A stretch of 64,000 bases of DNA from Stutzerimonas stutzeri (GTDB taxonomy: Bacteria; Pseudomonadota; Gammaproteobacteria; Pseudomonadales; Pseudomonadaceae): contig DGLA01000005.1 of NCBI GenBank assembly GCA_002387205.1, positions 88,850 through 152,849 on the forward strand, written 5' to 3'. Below are positions 31,861 through 40,794 of the stretch, one piece after another. Under the pieces are notes generated by a model. That model made no database searches and had not been told where the DNA came from. It was given only the letters and a program-made list of their open reading frames with translations. The translations under genes and the position numbers were made by a program. Positions within the stretch are counted from its first letter, which is position 1; every line of letters starts with the position of its first letter.

Positions 31861-33219
31861 ATGACCCATGCCACTTCCTCAGCCGCTGTAGAACCAAAAA
31901 CCTTACGCCGCGTGATCGTCGCTGCGTCTGTCGGCAATTTCGTCGAGTGGTTCGACTTCGCACTCTATGGTTTTTTCGCCACCCTGATTGCCGAGCTGTT
32001 CTTTCCCAGCGAAAGCGCAGGCACGGCTTTGTTGAAAACCTTCGCGGTCTTTGCTGTCGCGTTCGCCTTCCGCCCGCTGGGCGGTGTGTTCTTTGGTCAA
32101 CTGGGAGACCGGATCGGTCGCAAGCGCACCCTGGCCTTGACGATATTCATCATGGCCGGTGCGACGACATTGATCGGTCTGCTGCCGACCTACGCCACTG
32201 CCGGCATCTGGGCGCCTCTGCTGCTGACGATAGTCCGCTGCGCCCAGGGATTTTCTGCCGGTGGGGAATATGCCGGTGCCTGCGCCTACGTCATGGAGCA
32301 TTCGCCCCATGACAAGCGTGGACGCCTGGGCAGCTACGTTCCGGTCTCGACGTTTCTGGCGTTTGCCAGCGCTGCGATGCTGGCCTATCTGTTCAACACG
32401 GCATTGTCAGCAGAAGCCTTGGCGGCCTGGGGCTGGCGGGTGCCATTCATCATTGCAGCGCCATTGGGCCTGATCGGCTTGTACCTGCGCATGCGCCTGG
32501 ATGAAACGCCCGCCTTCCAGGCGCTGGAGGAAAACCACCAGGTTCCGCATTCGCCTCTGCGTGAGACGCTGCGTTTGCAGGGGCGCTCGATGTGCAAACT
32601 GGGCGCCTTCATTTCCCTGACAGCGCTGTCGTTCTATACCTTCACCACGTATTTCTCCACCTATCTGCAACAGGCCGGCGGGTTCAGCCGCGCTGCTGCG
32701 TTGCTGATCAGCCTGTTGACGCTGTTTTTCGCCGCAGCTGCGTGCCCTTTCGTGGGCATCCTGACGGACCGTATTGGCCGTAAGGCCACCATGTGCAGCG
32801 CGGCAGGCGTGCTGGCGATAGGCATCTATCCAGCCTTGATGCTGGCTGAGTCCGGCCTGTTCGCCATGGCACTGCTAGGCAGTCTGCTGCTGGGGTTTGG
32901 GGCAGTCGTCTGCAACGTTGTCACGGCGCCGCTACTGAGCGAAATATTCCCCACGCGTACCCGCTACACCGCGTCCGCGATCACTTACAACATCGCGTAC
33001 ACGATCTTTGGTGGAACGGCACCCTTCATCGCGACCTGGCTGATCGAGAGCACCGGCAACAATATGGCGCCCGCGGTCTATTTGATGGCTATAGCGATCC
33101 TGGGCCTGGCGGGGGCGCTGTTGCTGCCGGAAACATCGAAGATAGAGTTGAGCGCGGCCGGCACATCGCCCGGGCGTGACGCCCTGGTCAAGCCTGCGCT
33201 TGGCGCGGGGCCAGCGTGA
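31861..33219 (+). CDS. MFS transporter, metabolite:H+ symporter (MHS) family
   Basis: 452 residues from ATG; an in-frame TTG at 31825 is a weaker choice. Twelve hydrophobic segments. The early VGNFVEWFDFALYGFFATLIAELFF, the motif GQLGDRIGRKRTL between TM2 and TM3, RCAQGFSAGGEYAGA and a second GILTDRIGRKATM mark the ProP/KgtP/ShiA (MHS) subfamily. These take up substrates such as alpha-ketoglutarate, citrate, shikimate, proline or betaine by proton symport. Sequence alone does not choose between them. No catabolic genes adjoin it. Confidence 0.88.
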   Translation: MTHATSSAAVEPKTLRRVIVAASVGNFVEWFDFALYGFFATLIAELFFPSESAGTALLKTFAVFAVAFAFRPLGGVFFGQLGDRIGRKRTLALTIFIMAGATTLIGLLPTYATAGIWAPLLLTIVRCAQGFSAGGEYAGACAYVMEHSPHDKRGRLGSYVPVSTFLAFASAAMLAYLFNTALSAEALAAWGWRVPFIIAAPLGLIGLYLRMRLDETPAFQALEENHQVPHSPLRETLRLQGRSMCKLGAFISLTALSFYTFTTYFSTYLQQAGGFSRAAALLISLLTLFFAAAACPFVGILTDRIGRKATMCSAAGVLAIGIYPALMLAESGLFAMALLGSLLLGFGAVVCNVVTAPLLSEIFPTRTRYTASAITYNIAYTIFGGTAPFIATWLIESTGNNMAPAVYLMAIAILGLAGALLLPETSKIELSAAGTSPGRDALVKPALGAGPA

Positions 33220-33387
33220 AAACGGGAACGACGAAAAAACTTTCGGCGATTGGGGGTGGTTCCTGCATTCAGCCCCCTGTTGACTATGACGTCGCCAAAA
33301 TTTGTAGATAACCGTATTTGAATCAGCCGTTGCTATTCGGTTGGCTACTAACAATGCTGTCGGAAGCCAAGCTTGCCGGGAAAATTA

Positions 33388-33417
33388 AAAAGCCGGCCTC
33401 GTGGGCCGGCTTTCCTT
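33388..33417 (-). terminator. Terminator of ppa (bidirectional)
   Basis: AAAGCCGGCC (33389-33398), TCGTG, GGCCGGCTTT (33404-33413). On the minus strand it is followed by TTAATTTT, a good U-tract after ppa. On the plus strand TTTCC follows, so it may also stop the convergent transporter transcript. Confidence 0.8.
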
Positions 33418-33430
33418 TAGCGGTTTTGGC

Positions 33431-33958
33431 TTACTTCTGGTAAGCCGCCACTGCCTTGGTGATCTCAGCGCGGGCGGCTTCGGCGTCGCCCCAGCCTTCG
33501 ACCTTGACCCACTTGCCCTTCTCCAGATCCTTGTAGTTCTCGAAGAAGTGCTTGATCTGCTCGAGCAGCAGCGGCGGCAGGTCGGTGTATTCCTTCACGT
33601 CGACGTAAAGCTGGGAGAGCTTGTCGTGCGGGACGGCGATAAGCTTGGCGTCGCCACCGGCTTCGTCGGTCATGTGCAGCACGCCGACCGGGCGGGCACG
33701 GATGACCGAGCCCGGGGCAACCGGGTAGGGGGTCACGACCAGCACGTCGAGGGGGTCGCCGTCATCGGCCAGGGTGTGCGGGATGAAGCCGTAGTTGGCC
33801 GGGTAGAACATCGGCGTGGCCATGAAGCGGTCGACGAACAGGCAGTCGGTGTCGTGATCGATCTCGTACTTGATCGGCGCGTGGTTGGCCGGGATCTCGA
33901 TGGCAACGTAGATATCGTTGGGCAGGTCTTTGCCGGCCGGGACTTTGCTGTAGCTCAT
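33431..33958 (-). CDS. ppa: Inorganic pyrophosphatase (soluble, family I)
   Basis: 175 residues starting at MSYSKVPAGKDLPND with GGAGC seven bases upstream; two in-frame ATGs slightly further up (33964, 33982) are less well placed. The metal-binding motif DDGDPLDVLVV (three aspartates), YPANYGFIPHT, and the D..K cluster (YKDLEKGKWVKVEGW) are complete. It hydrolyses cytoplasmic pyrophosphate and so drives biosynthetic reactions. A single gene with its own terminator. Confidence 0.97.
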   Translation of the reverse strand: MSYSKVPAGKDLPNDIYVAIEIPANHAPIKYEIDHDTDCLFVDRFMATPMFYPANYGFIPHTLADDGDPLDVLVVTPYPVAPGSVIRARPVGVLHMTDEAGGDAKLIAVPHDKLSQLYVDVKEYTDLPPLLLEQIKHFFENYKDLEKGKWVKVEGWGDAEAARAEITKAVAAYQK

Positions 33959-34097
33959 GGACATTGCTCCGTGGTCGGCCAACGCGGCCTGGGGCGAAAA
34001 AAGTGGGCGCGATTATAGGCGCACTGTCGGGCGTTTTGCCATGCCGGGCGTGGAACCCACGGCTGGCTGGTTCATGCGCTCATTCGACGGCCCCAGC

Positions 34098-34910
34098 TCA
34101 GTGAGGTTCCGCGTAGTCGGGATGGCGCTGTTGCAGGTCTCGAAGGCGCGTCAGCGGGTCCTGGCGGTAAAAGGCCTGGAGCTGGGCGTAGACGTCTGGA
34201 TAGGCTTGGTGCAGCAGATCCGGAGCGCTGAAGAAGTACTCGCTGGTGACGGCAAAGAACTCGGCCGGATTCTCCGCGGCATAGGGATCGATCGCGGCAT
34301 GGGCGTCCGGGTTGCCGTCCAGCGTCCGGTTGAGCCTGTCGTAGGCCCCTTGCATCGCCGTCGCCCAGCTTTCGATACGCATGTTGGCGTGCAGTGGCGG
34401 CAGGCCGTTGGCGTCGCCGTTGAGCATGTCCAGCTTGTGGGCAAGCTCGTGGATCACCAGGTTGTAGCCTTCCCAGCTGCCGCTTTCCCTGACCCCGGGC
34501 CAAGCCAGGATTACCGGCCCCTGCAGCCAGGCCTCGCCGCTATGCTCGCCATCCCACTCGTGCACGACGCCGGCCGAGTCACGGTGCTTTTGCGGGCTGT
34601 GGAAGTCATCCGGGTAGATCACGATTTCATGGAAGCCCTGATACCAGTCCAGATCGGCCAGATGCAGCAATGGCAGCTCGGCCTGCGCGGCCAGACGCAG
34701 CCGATCTGCCGGGTCCAGTTCGACGCCGGGCAGGGCAGTCAGGCGCTTGGCATGCAGAAACAAGAGGCTGCGCTCACGTAACCGCTCGGTTTCCTCCAGG
34801 GTCAATCCGTCGAGAATCGGCAGGCTGTCCAGTACGCTTTGCCAGAGGGCGGGTTCGATGGCGAGACGGGCGAGGATGCGCTTGCGGCGCCAATCGCGAA
34901 AAGACCACAT
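34098..34910 (-). CDS. mtfA: Zinc-dependent peptidase MtfA
   Basis: 270 residues. The HEXXH-type motif HELAH (H154, E155, H158) and the downstream glutamate in ENPAEFFAVTSEYFF (about E217) form the zinc site. The N-terminal FRDWRRKRILARLAI and IYPDDFHSPQK sequences are typical of the MtfA (YeeI) family. In E. coli, MtfA binds the repressor Mlc and has aminopeptidase activity. Cytoplasmic, no signal peptide. It follows eutC on the same strand after a 128-base gap, but a functional link with ethanolamine use is not apparent. Confidence 0.93.
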   Translation of the reverse strand: MWSFRDWRRKRILARLAIEPALWQSVLDSLPILDGLTLEETERLRERSLLFLHAKRLTALPGVELDPADRLRLAAQAELPLLHLADLDWYQGFHEIVIYPDDFHSPQKHRDSAGVVHEWDGEHSGEAWLQGPVILAWPGVRESGSWEGYNLVIHELAHKLDMLNGDANGLPPLHANMRIESWATAMQGAYDRLNRTLDGNPDAHAAIDPYAAENPAEFFAVTSEYFFSAPDLLHQAYPDVYAQLQAFYRQDPLTRLRDLQQRHPDYAEPH

Positions 34911-35038
34911 GAAAGAGTTTCCAGCCAGGGGCCGTCCACCTTAAGCGGGGCGCCGGGCACCGGCAAGCGCCGTGAAGAGCGAAGAGGCTGGGGCAAGGTT
35001 TGCAGCTTGCTTTTCGCGGTCAATACCGCTCCCACGTA

Positions 35039-35845
35039 TCAACCGAGCAGGAAGTTGCCAGTCTTCGGCTTGTCATCGTTGAGGCTGAGCATTTCCGCCT
35101 CGTCTTTCAGCTTTACACCTGAAAGCTGGCGTCGACAGGCCTCGCGCATCAGGTGGATCAGCCGGTGCGCGGCGAGGTTGTAGCTCAGGCCTTCCAGGCG
35201 GATGTTGGAGATGCAGTTGCGATCGGCATCGGTACGGCCGACTTTCGGATCGTAGGTGAAGTACAGGCCGAGGCTGTCCGGCGAACTCAGGCCCGGGCGT
35301 TCGCCCACGAGCATGACCACCATCCGCCCCTTGAGCCGCTCGCCGACTTCGTCGCCCAGCGCGACACGGCCCTGTTGCACCAGGCAGATCGGCGCAAGGC
35401 TCCAGCCGTCCTTCCCGATCTGCTCTTCGATGCGCTGCAGCAGGGGCAGGGCGTGGCGCTGGACTGCCAAGGCGGACAGCCCATCGGCGATGATGATCGC
35501 CAGGTCGTAGCCCGCTTCGTGTTGCTGCGCATGGTCATTCAGCCGTTGGGCCGATTCTTCATCCAGCCGGCGGCCCAGGTCGGGGCGCTGCAGGTAGATG
35601 TAGCGGTCAACGGCTGCAGAGTGCAGTTGCAGGGTGCTGAACCCCTTTCCTTGGAGCTGATGGGCCAATTCATCCGTGTCGAGGGATAAATGCACGGCGT
35701 CGCGTGCCTGCGCATGAGCGAACTGGAAATCCAGCTGGGCATCGGTGGGCAGGCTTGTGCCCGCACGGCCCAAGGCGATGCGCGCCGGGGTGAGCTGGCG
35801 CAAGTGACTCCAGGGGTTGGTGATGGCGGGCGAGCGGTCGGACAT
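35039..35845 (-). CDS. eutC: Ethanolamine ammonia-lyase small subunit
   Basis: 268 residues, the usual length for EutC outside microcompartment operons. Recognisable elements are PWSHLRQLTPARIALGRAGTS at the N-terminus, the cobalamin-contacting YDLAIIIADGLSALAV, ERPGLSSPDSLGLYFTYDPKVGRTDADRNCISNIR and LRQLSGVKLKD-type ending. With EutB it forms the adenosylcobalamin-dependent enzyme that splits ethanolamine into acetaldehyde and ammonia. It is separated from eutB by a 200-base spacer containing a REP-like hairpin, where usually only a few bases lie. Confidence 0.95.
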   Translation of the reverse strand: MSDRSPAITNPWSHLRQLTPARIALGRAGTSLPTDAQLDFQFAHAQARDAVHLSLDTDELAHQLQGKGFSTLQLHSAAVDRYIYLQRPDLGRRLDEESAQRLNDHAQQHEAGYDLAIIIADGLSALAVQRHALPLLQRIEEQIGKDGWSLAPICLVQQGRVALGDEVGERLKGRMVVMLVGERPGLSSPDSLGLYFTYDPKVGRTDADRNCISNIRLEGLSYNLAAHRLIHLMREACRRQLSGVKLKDEAEMLSLNDDKPKTGNFLLG

Positions 35846-35954
35846 GGCTACCTCGGGTTATCGTTCAAGCAGTGGCGCTCCCGTGGAAAAGACCTGCGGT
35901 CGTTTTGTCCGAGGCGTACACGTAAGTTGGATTAGCCGATGGCGACCGGATACC

Positions 35955-36024
35955 AGGTAAATGCGAGGATGCGCCGGCTCGCGGTAAACGGCGGAAGCGC
36001 CTGTGGCGATTCCGCCCTACGAAC
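35955..36024. repeat. REP-like hairpin between eutB and eutC
   Basis: GGCGGAAGCGCCTGTGGCGATTCCGCCCTAC (about 35991-36021) forms a hairpin with GGCGGAA / TTCCGCC arms and the terminal CCCTAC seen in the repeats after dxs and mpl. GTTGGATTAGCC about 70 bases to the left looks like a remnant of a second unit. It sits inside the eut operon and, as RNA, would form a stable hairpin between the two subunits. Confidence 0.6.
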
Positions 36025-36047
36025 AGCGGTCCTGCTAATGAACATTC

Positions 36048-37442
36048 TCATGCCATCCGCTCCAGTGCCTGGCGAAAGGCAGGCGGGAGCTGCTCCCCCA
36101 TCTGCAGCCGTCCGCCGTCCTGACGCAGGATGTCCATTTTCGCCAGCCAATCCTCGAACTCCGGCGCGGGCCTGAGCCCGAGGCTCTGGCGTAGATAGAG
36201 CGCGTCGTGGAAGGAGGTGGTCTGGTAGTTGAGCATCACATCGTCCGAGCCCGGGATGCCCATGATGAAGTTGATGCCGGCAGTGCCAAGCAGGGTCAGC
36301 AGCACATCCATGTCGTCCTGATCGGCTTCGGCATGGTTGGTGTAGCAGATGTCGCAGCCCATGGGCACGCCGAGCAGCTTGGCGCAGAAATGGTCTTCGA
36401 GCCCGGCGCGGATGATCTGCTTGCCGTTGTACAGATACTCCGGGCCGATAAAGCCGACCACGGTATTGACCAGTAGCGGTTTGAATGTGCGCGCCACCGC
36501 ATAGGCGCGGGCCTCGCAGGTTTGCTGGTCGACGCAGTGATGCGCATTGGCCGACAGGGCGCTGCCCTGACCGGTCTCGAAATACATCAGGTTGTCGCCA
36601 ACCGTGCCGCGTTTCTGCGACAGGCCCGCCTCGTAACCTTCCTGCAGAACCGCCAGGTTGATACCGAAGCTGCTGTTGGCCGCTTCGGTGCCGGCGATGG
36701 ACTGGAACACCAGGTCCAGCGGCGCGCCACGGTTGATCGCTTCGATGGAGGTGGTGACGTGGGTGAGGATGCAGCCCTGGGTCGGAATCTCGTACCGCTG
36801 GATGATGGCGTCGAGCATCTTCAGCAGCTCGCAGATGCCGGCGGTGCTGTCGGTGGCCGGGTTGATGCCGATCACCGCGTCGCCGTTACCGTAGAGCAGC
36901 CCGTCGACGATGCTCGCGGCGATGCCGGCGGCCTCGTCGGTGGGATGGTTGGGTTGCAGGCGGGTGGACATGCGCCCGCGCAGGCCAATGGTGTTGCGAA
37001 AGCGGCTCACCACGCGAACCTTCTGGGCCACCAGAATCAGGTCCTGCACACGCATGATCTTCGATACCGCGGCGACCATTTCCGGTGTCAGCCCCGGTGC
37101 CAGTGCTTTCAGCGAGGCTTCATTGGCATCGTCACCGAGCAGCCAGTTACGAAAGTCGCCTACGGTCAGGTGACGGACCGGGGCGAAGGCCTCGGCGTCG
37201 TGGCTGTCGATGATCAGCCGTGTGACTTCATCGGCCTCGTAGGGGATCAGCGCTTCCTCGAGAAAGCGCTTGAGCGGGATCTGTGCCAGGCACATCTGCG
37301 CGGCGACGCGCTCGGCATCGCTGCCCGCCGCGATTTCGGCGAGAAAGTCGCCGGAGCGTGCCGGGCTGGCCTTGGCCATGACCTCGCGCAGGCTGTCGAA
37401 GCGCCAGTTGGTGCCGCCTACGCTGTGCGTGTATCCCGCCAT
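36048..37442 (-). CDS. eutB: Ethanolamine ammonia-lyase large subunit
   Basis: 464 residues with a TIM-barrel catalytic domain. Conserved stretches include YTHSVGGTNWRFDSLREVMAKASP at the start, GLRGRMSTRLQPNHPTD, GNGDAVIGINPATDS, LVFQSIAGTEAANSSFGI and CDICYTNHAEADQDDMD near the C-terminus, typical of EutB active-site strands. It uses adenosylcobalamin radical chemistry together with EutC. The gene starts 8 bases after the permease stop, so eat-eutB are closely coupled. No EutA reactivase or shell proteins occur in the window. Confidence 0.97.
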   Translation of the reverse strand: MAGYTHSVGGTNWRFDSLREVMAKASPARSGDFLAEIAAGSDAERVAAQMCLAQIPLKRFLEEALIPYEADEVTRLIIDSHDAEAFAPVRHLTVGDFRNWLLGDDANEASLKALAPGLTPEMVAAVSKIMRVQDLILVAQKVRVVSRFRNTIGLRGRMSTRLQPNHPTDEAAGIAASIVDGLLYGNGDAVIGINPATDSTAGICELLKMLDAIIQRYEIPTQGCILTHVTTSIEAINRGAPLDLVFQSIAGTEAANSSFGINLAVLQEGYEAGLSQKRGTVGDNLMYFETGQGSALSANAHHCVDQQTCEARAYAVARTFKPLLVNTVVGFIGPEYLYNGKQIIRAGLEDHFCAKLLGVPMGCDICYTNHAEADQDDMDVLLTLLGTAGINFIMGIPGSDDVMLNYQTTSFHDALYLRQSLGLRPAPEFEDWLAKMDILRQDGGRLQMGEQLPPAFRQALERMA

Positions 37443-37450
37443 AACGCCCC

Positions 37451-38902
37451 CTATTTGTGTAACGCGGCTTCGGCCTTCTCGATTGCCGCAAATTCCTCTT
37501 CCGGCGTGCCGGCCACCAAGTGGTGCCGGCTGTAGAGGGCGAAATAGGCGATGAAGATTCCATAGATCACCGCGGCGGCAATGACGACACGCGGGTCGAC
37601 GAGGAATCCCGCGACCACCGCAAGGCAGGCCAGTACCAGCGCGACGCCGGAGGTCAGTACGCCGCCGGGTGTCCTGTACGGGCGATGCAGGTCCGGCCGG
37701 CGCATCCGCAGGACGATATGCGAGGCCATCATCAGCACGTAGGAGATGGTTGCGCCGAACACCGCCACGAGAATCAGCAGGTCGCCCTGGCCGGTCAATG
37801 AGAGCAGGAAGCCGATCACCCCAGGGATGATCAAGGCCATGACCGGGGCCTTGTTCTTGTTGGTCAGCGACAATTTGCGAGGCAAGTAACCGGCACGCGA
37901 CAGCGCGAAGATCTGCCGCGAGTAGGCGTAGATGATCGAGAAGAAACTTGCGATCAGGCCGGCCAGGCCGACCAGATTGACGAAGCCGCTCATCCAGGTC
38001 GACGACCCGTAGGCGGTGGTCAGTGCCTCAACCAGTGGATTGCCGGATGCCACCAAGGTGCTCGAACCCGCTCCACCGGGGCCAACCAGTAGGATCAGGC
38101 CGGCAAAGGCCACCAGGATCAACATGGCGCCGATCAGCCCGCGCGGCATGTCGCGCTGTGGGTTCTTGGTTTCTTCTGCAGCCAGCGGCACGCCTTCGAC
38201 TGCGAGGAAGAACCAGATGGCGTAGGGGATTGCAGCCCAGATGCCCACGTAGCCATAAGGCAGAAAGCTGCTGGCGCCAGCTGCGGTGGTCGGCGCGATA
38301 TCGAGCAGCTTGTCCACCGAGAAGTGCGGCACCATGGCGACGATGAACACCGCCAGCGCCAGCGCGGCGATCGCGGTGATGATGAACATCAGCTTCAGCG
38401 CCTCGCCGACGCCGAAGATGTGGATGCCGATAAAGATGATGTAGAAGGCCAGGTAGATCGCCCAACCGCCGATGCCGAACAGCGACTCGCAATAGGCGCC
38501 GATGAACACCGCGATAGCCGCCGGCGCGATGGCGTATTCGATAAGGATCGCCGTGCCCGTGAGAAAGCCCCCCAACGGGCCGAACGCGCTGCGGGCAAAA
38601 CCATAGCCGCCGCCCGCTGTGGGGATCATCGAGGACAGTTCAGCCAGCGAAAAGCACATGCACAGGTACATGGTCGCCATCAGCAGCGTGGCGATGAAAA
38701 GCCCACCCCAGCCGCCCTGAGCCAGGCCGAAGTTCCAGCCGGCGTAGTCGCCCGAGATGACATAGGCGACGCCAAGGCCCACCAACAGCACCCAACCAGC
38801 GGCGCCTTTCTTCAGTTCGCGTTCCTTGAAATAGGCACTGCCAACTGCTTCGAAATCGATAGCGTGGTTCGGGGGTGTCGCACTGCTGTGTTCGAGAGCC
38901 AT
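37451..38902 (-). CDS. eat: Ethanolamine permease
   Basis: 483 residues from the ATG of MALEHSS, which has AGAGGA at proper spacing; MIFM three codons upstream is too close to it. Twelve hydrophobic segments of the APC amino-acid permease superfamily, with early GWVLLVGLGVAYVISGDYAGWNFGLAQGGWGG and IPTAGGGYGFARSAFGP, as in proteobacterial ethanolamine permeases. It imports ethanolamine for EutBC, which is encoded directly downstream on the same strand. Confidence 0.93.
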   Translation of the reverse strand: MALEHSSATPPNHAIDFEAVGSAYFKERELKKGAAGWVLLVGLGVAYVISGDYAGWNFGLAQGGWGGLFIATLLMATMYLCMCFSLAELSSMIPTAGGGYGFARSAFGPLGGFLTGTAILIEYAIAPAAIAVFIGAYCESLFGIGGWAIYLAFYIIFIGIHIFGVGEALKLMFIITAIAALALAVFIVAMVPHFSVDKLLDIAPTTAAGASSFLPYGYVGIWAAIPYAIWFFLAVEGVPLAAEETKNPQRDMPRGLIGAMLILVAFAGLILLVGPGGAGSSTLVASGNPLVEALTTAYGSSTWMSGFVNLVGLAGLIASFFSIIYAYSRQIFALSRAGYLPRKLSLTNKNKAPVMALIIPGVIGFLLSLTGQGDLLILVAVFGATISYVLMMASHIVLRMRRPDLHRPYRTPGGVLTSGVALVLACLAVVAGFLVDPRVVIAAAVIYGIFIAYFALYSRHHLVAGTPEEEFAAIEKAEAALHK

Positions 38903-39058
38903 GAAGATCATCCTCTGATGGGTTCGGGTACGGCAGGATCGTTAAAGCAAGCGCTGTGCCTGTGCTGTATCTACGGTGTTTGGGGGCCTCCTGAGTGGAA
39001 ACGCAGCCAGGAACGCACCAGCCCGACGCCTTGCGGCGCGGGCGGGCACTTTTATGGG

Positions 39059-40579
39059 CTAGAAAAACCCGAGCGGATTGATGTCGTAGCTGATCAGCAA
39101 ATTTTTTGTCTGCTGGTAGCTGTCGAGGATCATCTTGTGGGTCTCGCGACCGACGCCGGACTTCTTGTAGCCGCCGAATGCGGCATGGGCGGGGTAGAGG
39201 TGGTAGCAGTTGGTCCAGACGCGCCCGGCCTTGATCGCCCGGCCCATGCGGTAGGCGCGGTTGATGTCGCGGGTCCAGACGCCGGCGCCGAGGCCGTACT
39301 CGGTGTCGTTGGCGATGGCCAGCGCCTCGGCTTCGTCCTTGAATGTCGTGACGCCGATGACCGGGCCGAAGATTTCCTCCTGGAACACGCGCATCTGGTT
39401 GGTGCCCTTGAGCAGGGTCGGCTGGATGTAATAGCCGGTGGCGAGCGAGCCTTCGAGTTTTTCCGCCGCGCCGCCGGTCAGCACCTCGGCGCCTTCCCCT
39501 TTGGCGATCTCCAGATAGGACATGATCTTGTCGAACTGCTGCTGGCTGGCCTGGGCACCGACCATGGTGTCGGTGTCCAGCGGGTCGCCACGCTTGATCT
39601 GCGAGACCTTCTTCATCACCGCTTCCATGAACGGCCCGTAGATCGACTCCTGCACCAGGGCCCGTGACGGGCAAGTGCACACCTCACCCTGGTTGAAGAA
39701 GCCCAGCACCAGCCCTTCGGCAGCCTTCTCAATGAAGGTCGGCTCGGCCTGCATGATGTCTTCGAAGTAGATGTTCGGGCTCTTGCCGCCCAGCTCTACG
39801 GTGCTCGGGATGATGCTTTCAGCAGCGCGCTTCATGATGTGCGACCCCACCGGGGTGGAGCCGGTAAAGGCAATCTTGGCGATGCGCTTGCTGCTCGCCA
39901 GCGCCTCGCCGGCTTCGCGCCCGTAGCCTTGCACCACGTTAAGCACGCCCGGCGGCAGCAGGTCGCCGATGACTTCCATCAGCACGGCGATGCCCAGCGG
40001 TGTCTGCTCGGCGGGCTTCAGGACCACGCAGTTGCCCGCGGCCAGTGCCGGGGCGAGCTTCCAGGCCGCCATCAGGATCGGAAAATTCCACGGGATGATC
40101 TGCCCGACTACGCCCAGCGGCTCGTGGAAATGGTATGCCGCGGTGTGTTCGTCGATCTCGGCGCTGGTGCCTTCCTGGGCGCGGATGCAGCCGGCGAAGT
40201 AGCGGAAGTGGTCTGCGGCCAAAGGGATGTCCGCGTTCAGGGTTTCACGCACGGCCTTGCCGTTGTCCCAGGTCTCGGTGATGGCGAGCATCTCGAGGTT
40301 CTGCTCGATGCGGTCGGCAATTTTCAACAGGATCAGTGAACGCGCCTGCACGCTGGTTTTGCCCCAGGCATCGGCAGCGGCGTGGGCGGCGTCAAGGGCT
40401 TTTTCAATGTCGGCGGCGTCCGAGCGTGGGAACTCGGCGATGGGTTGGCCGTTCACCGGGGACAGGTTGGTGAAGTACTGGCCGCCTACCGGCTCAACGA
40501 ACTCGCCGTTGATGAAATTGCCATAGCGGGACTTGAAGGAAACGACAGCGCCTTCGCTGCCGGGATGGGCGTAACGCAT
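39059..40579 (-). CDS. exaC: NAD-dependent acetaldehyde dehydrogenase (ExaC/AcoD-type)
   Basis: 506 residues, complete aldehyde dehydrogenase: coenzyme loop FTGSTPVGSHIM, general base E263 (VELGGKSPN) and catalytic Cys C301 in FNQGEVCTCPSR, with the double Cys of the ExaC/AcoD branch. It oxidises acetaldehyde to acetate with NAD and is first in the minus-strand set exaC-eat-eutB-eutC, so it handles the acetaldehyde released by ethanolamine ammonia-lyase. The 156-base gap to eat may hold an internal promoter. The expected AraC-type EutR activator is not adjacent; mpl diverges from exaC instead. Confidence 0.94.
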   Translation of the reverse strand: MRYAHPGSEGAVVSFKSRYGNFINGEFVEPVGGQYFTNLSPVNGQPIAEFPRSDAADIEKALDAAHAAADAWGKTSVQARSLILLKIADRIEQNLEMLAITETWDNGKAVRETLNADIPLAADHFRYFAGCIRAQEGTSAEIDEHTAAYHFHEPLGVVGQIIPWNFPILMAAWKLAPALAAGNCVVLKPAEQTPLGIAVLMEVIGDLLPPGVLNVVQGYGREAGEALASSKRIAKIAFTGSTPVGSHIMKRAAESIIPSTVELGGKSPNIYFEDIMQAEPTFIEKAAEGLVLGFFNQGEVCTCPSRALVQESIYGPFMEAVMKKVSQIKRGDPLDTDTMVGAQASQQQFDKIMSYLEIAKGEGAEVLTGGAAEKLEGSLATGYYIQPTLLKGTNQMRVFQEEIFGPVIGVTTFKDEAEALAIANDTEYGLGAGVWTRDINRAYRMGRAIKAGRVWTNCYHLYPAHAAFGGYKKSGVGRETHKMILDSYQQTKNLLISYDINPLGFF

Positions 40580-40794
40580 GGTGAGTCTCCGGTCTTGTAA
40601 TAGTGTGGGACTGCTGTCTCACAGCGTAGAACAGGCTCCGTTCGTCGGCAGACGAGGCGACGTGCGGTGTACCGCTGGTCGGTCATTGGTAGCAGGGGTG
40701 CTGTGCTAATCTGCGCCGCAGTTTTCGGCGCTGACAGGCGCGGCTGTGCCGCCTGATCCGTTTTGCCCGGCGCGGCGTTTTTCAGAGGTCATTC

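Noticed and set aside
38324..39667. Plus-strand open frame (447 codons) opposite eat and exaC
   Set aside because: Antisense to two well-supported genes; sequence is compositionally biased and lacks any family feature.
40600..40760. Sigma-54 promoter upstream of exaC
   Set aside because: I looked for a GG-N10-GC pattern on the minus strand. The best candidate, around AGCACCCCTGCT, lacks the GG of the -24 element, so I do not report it.
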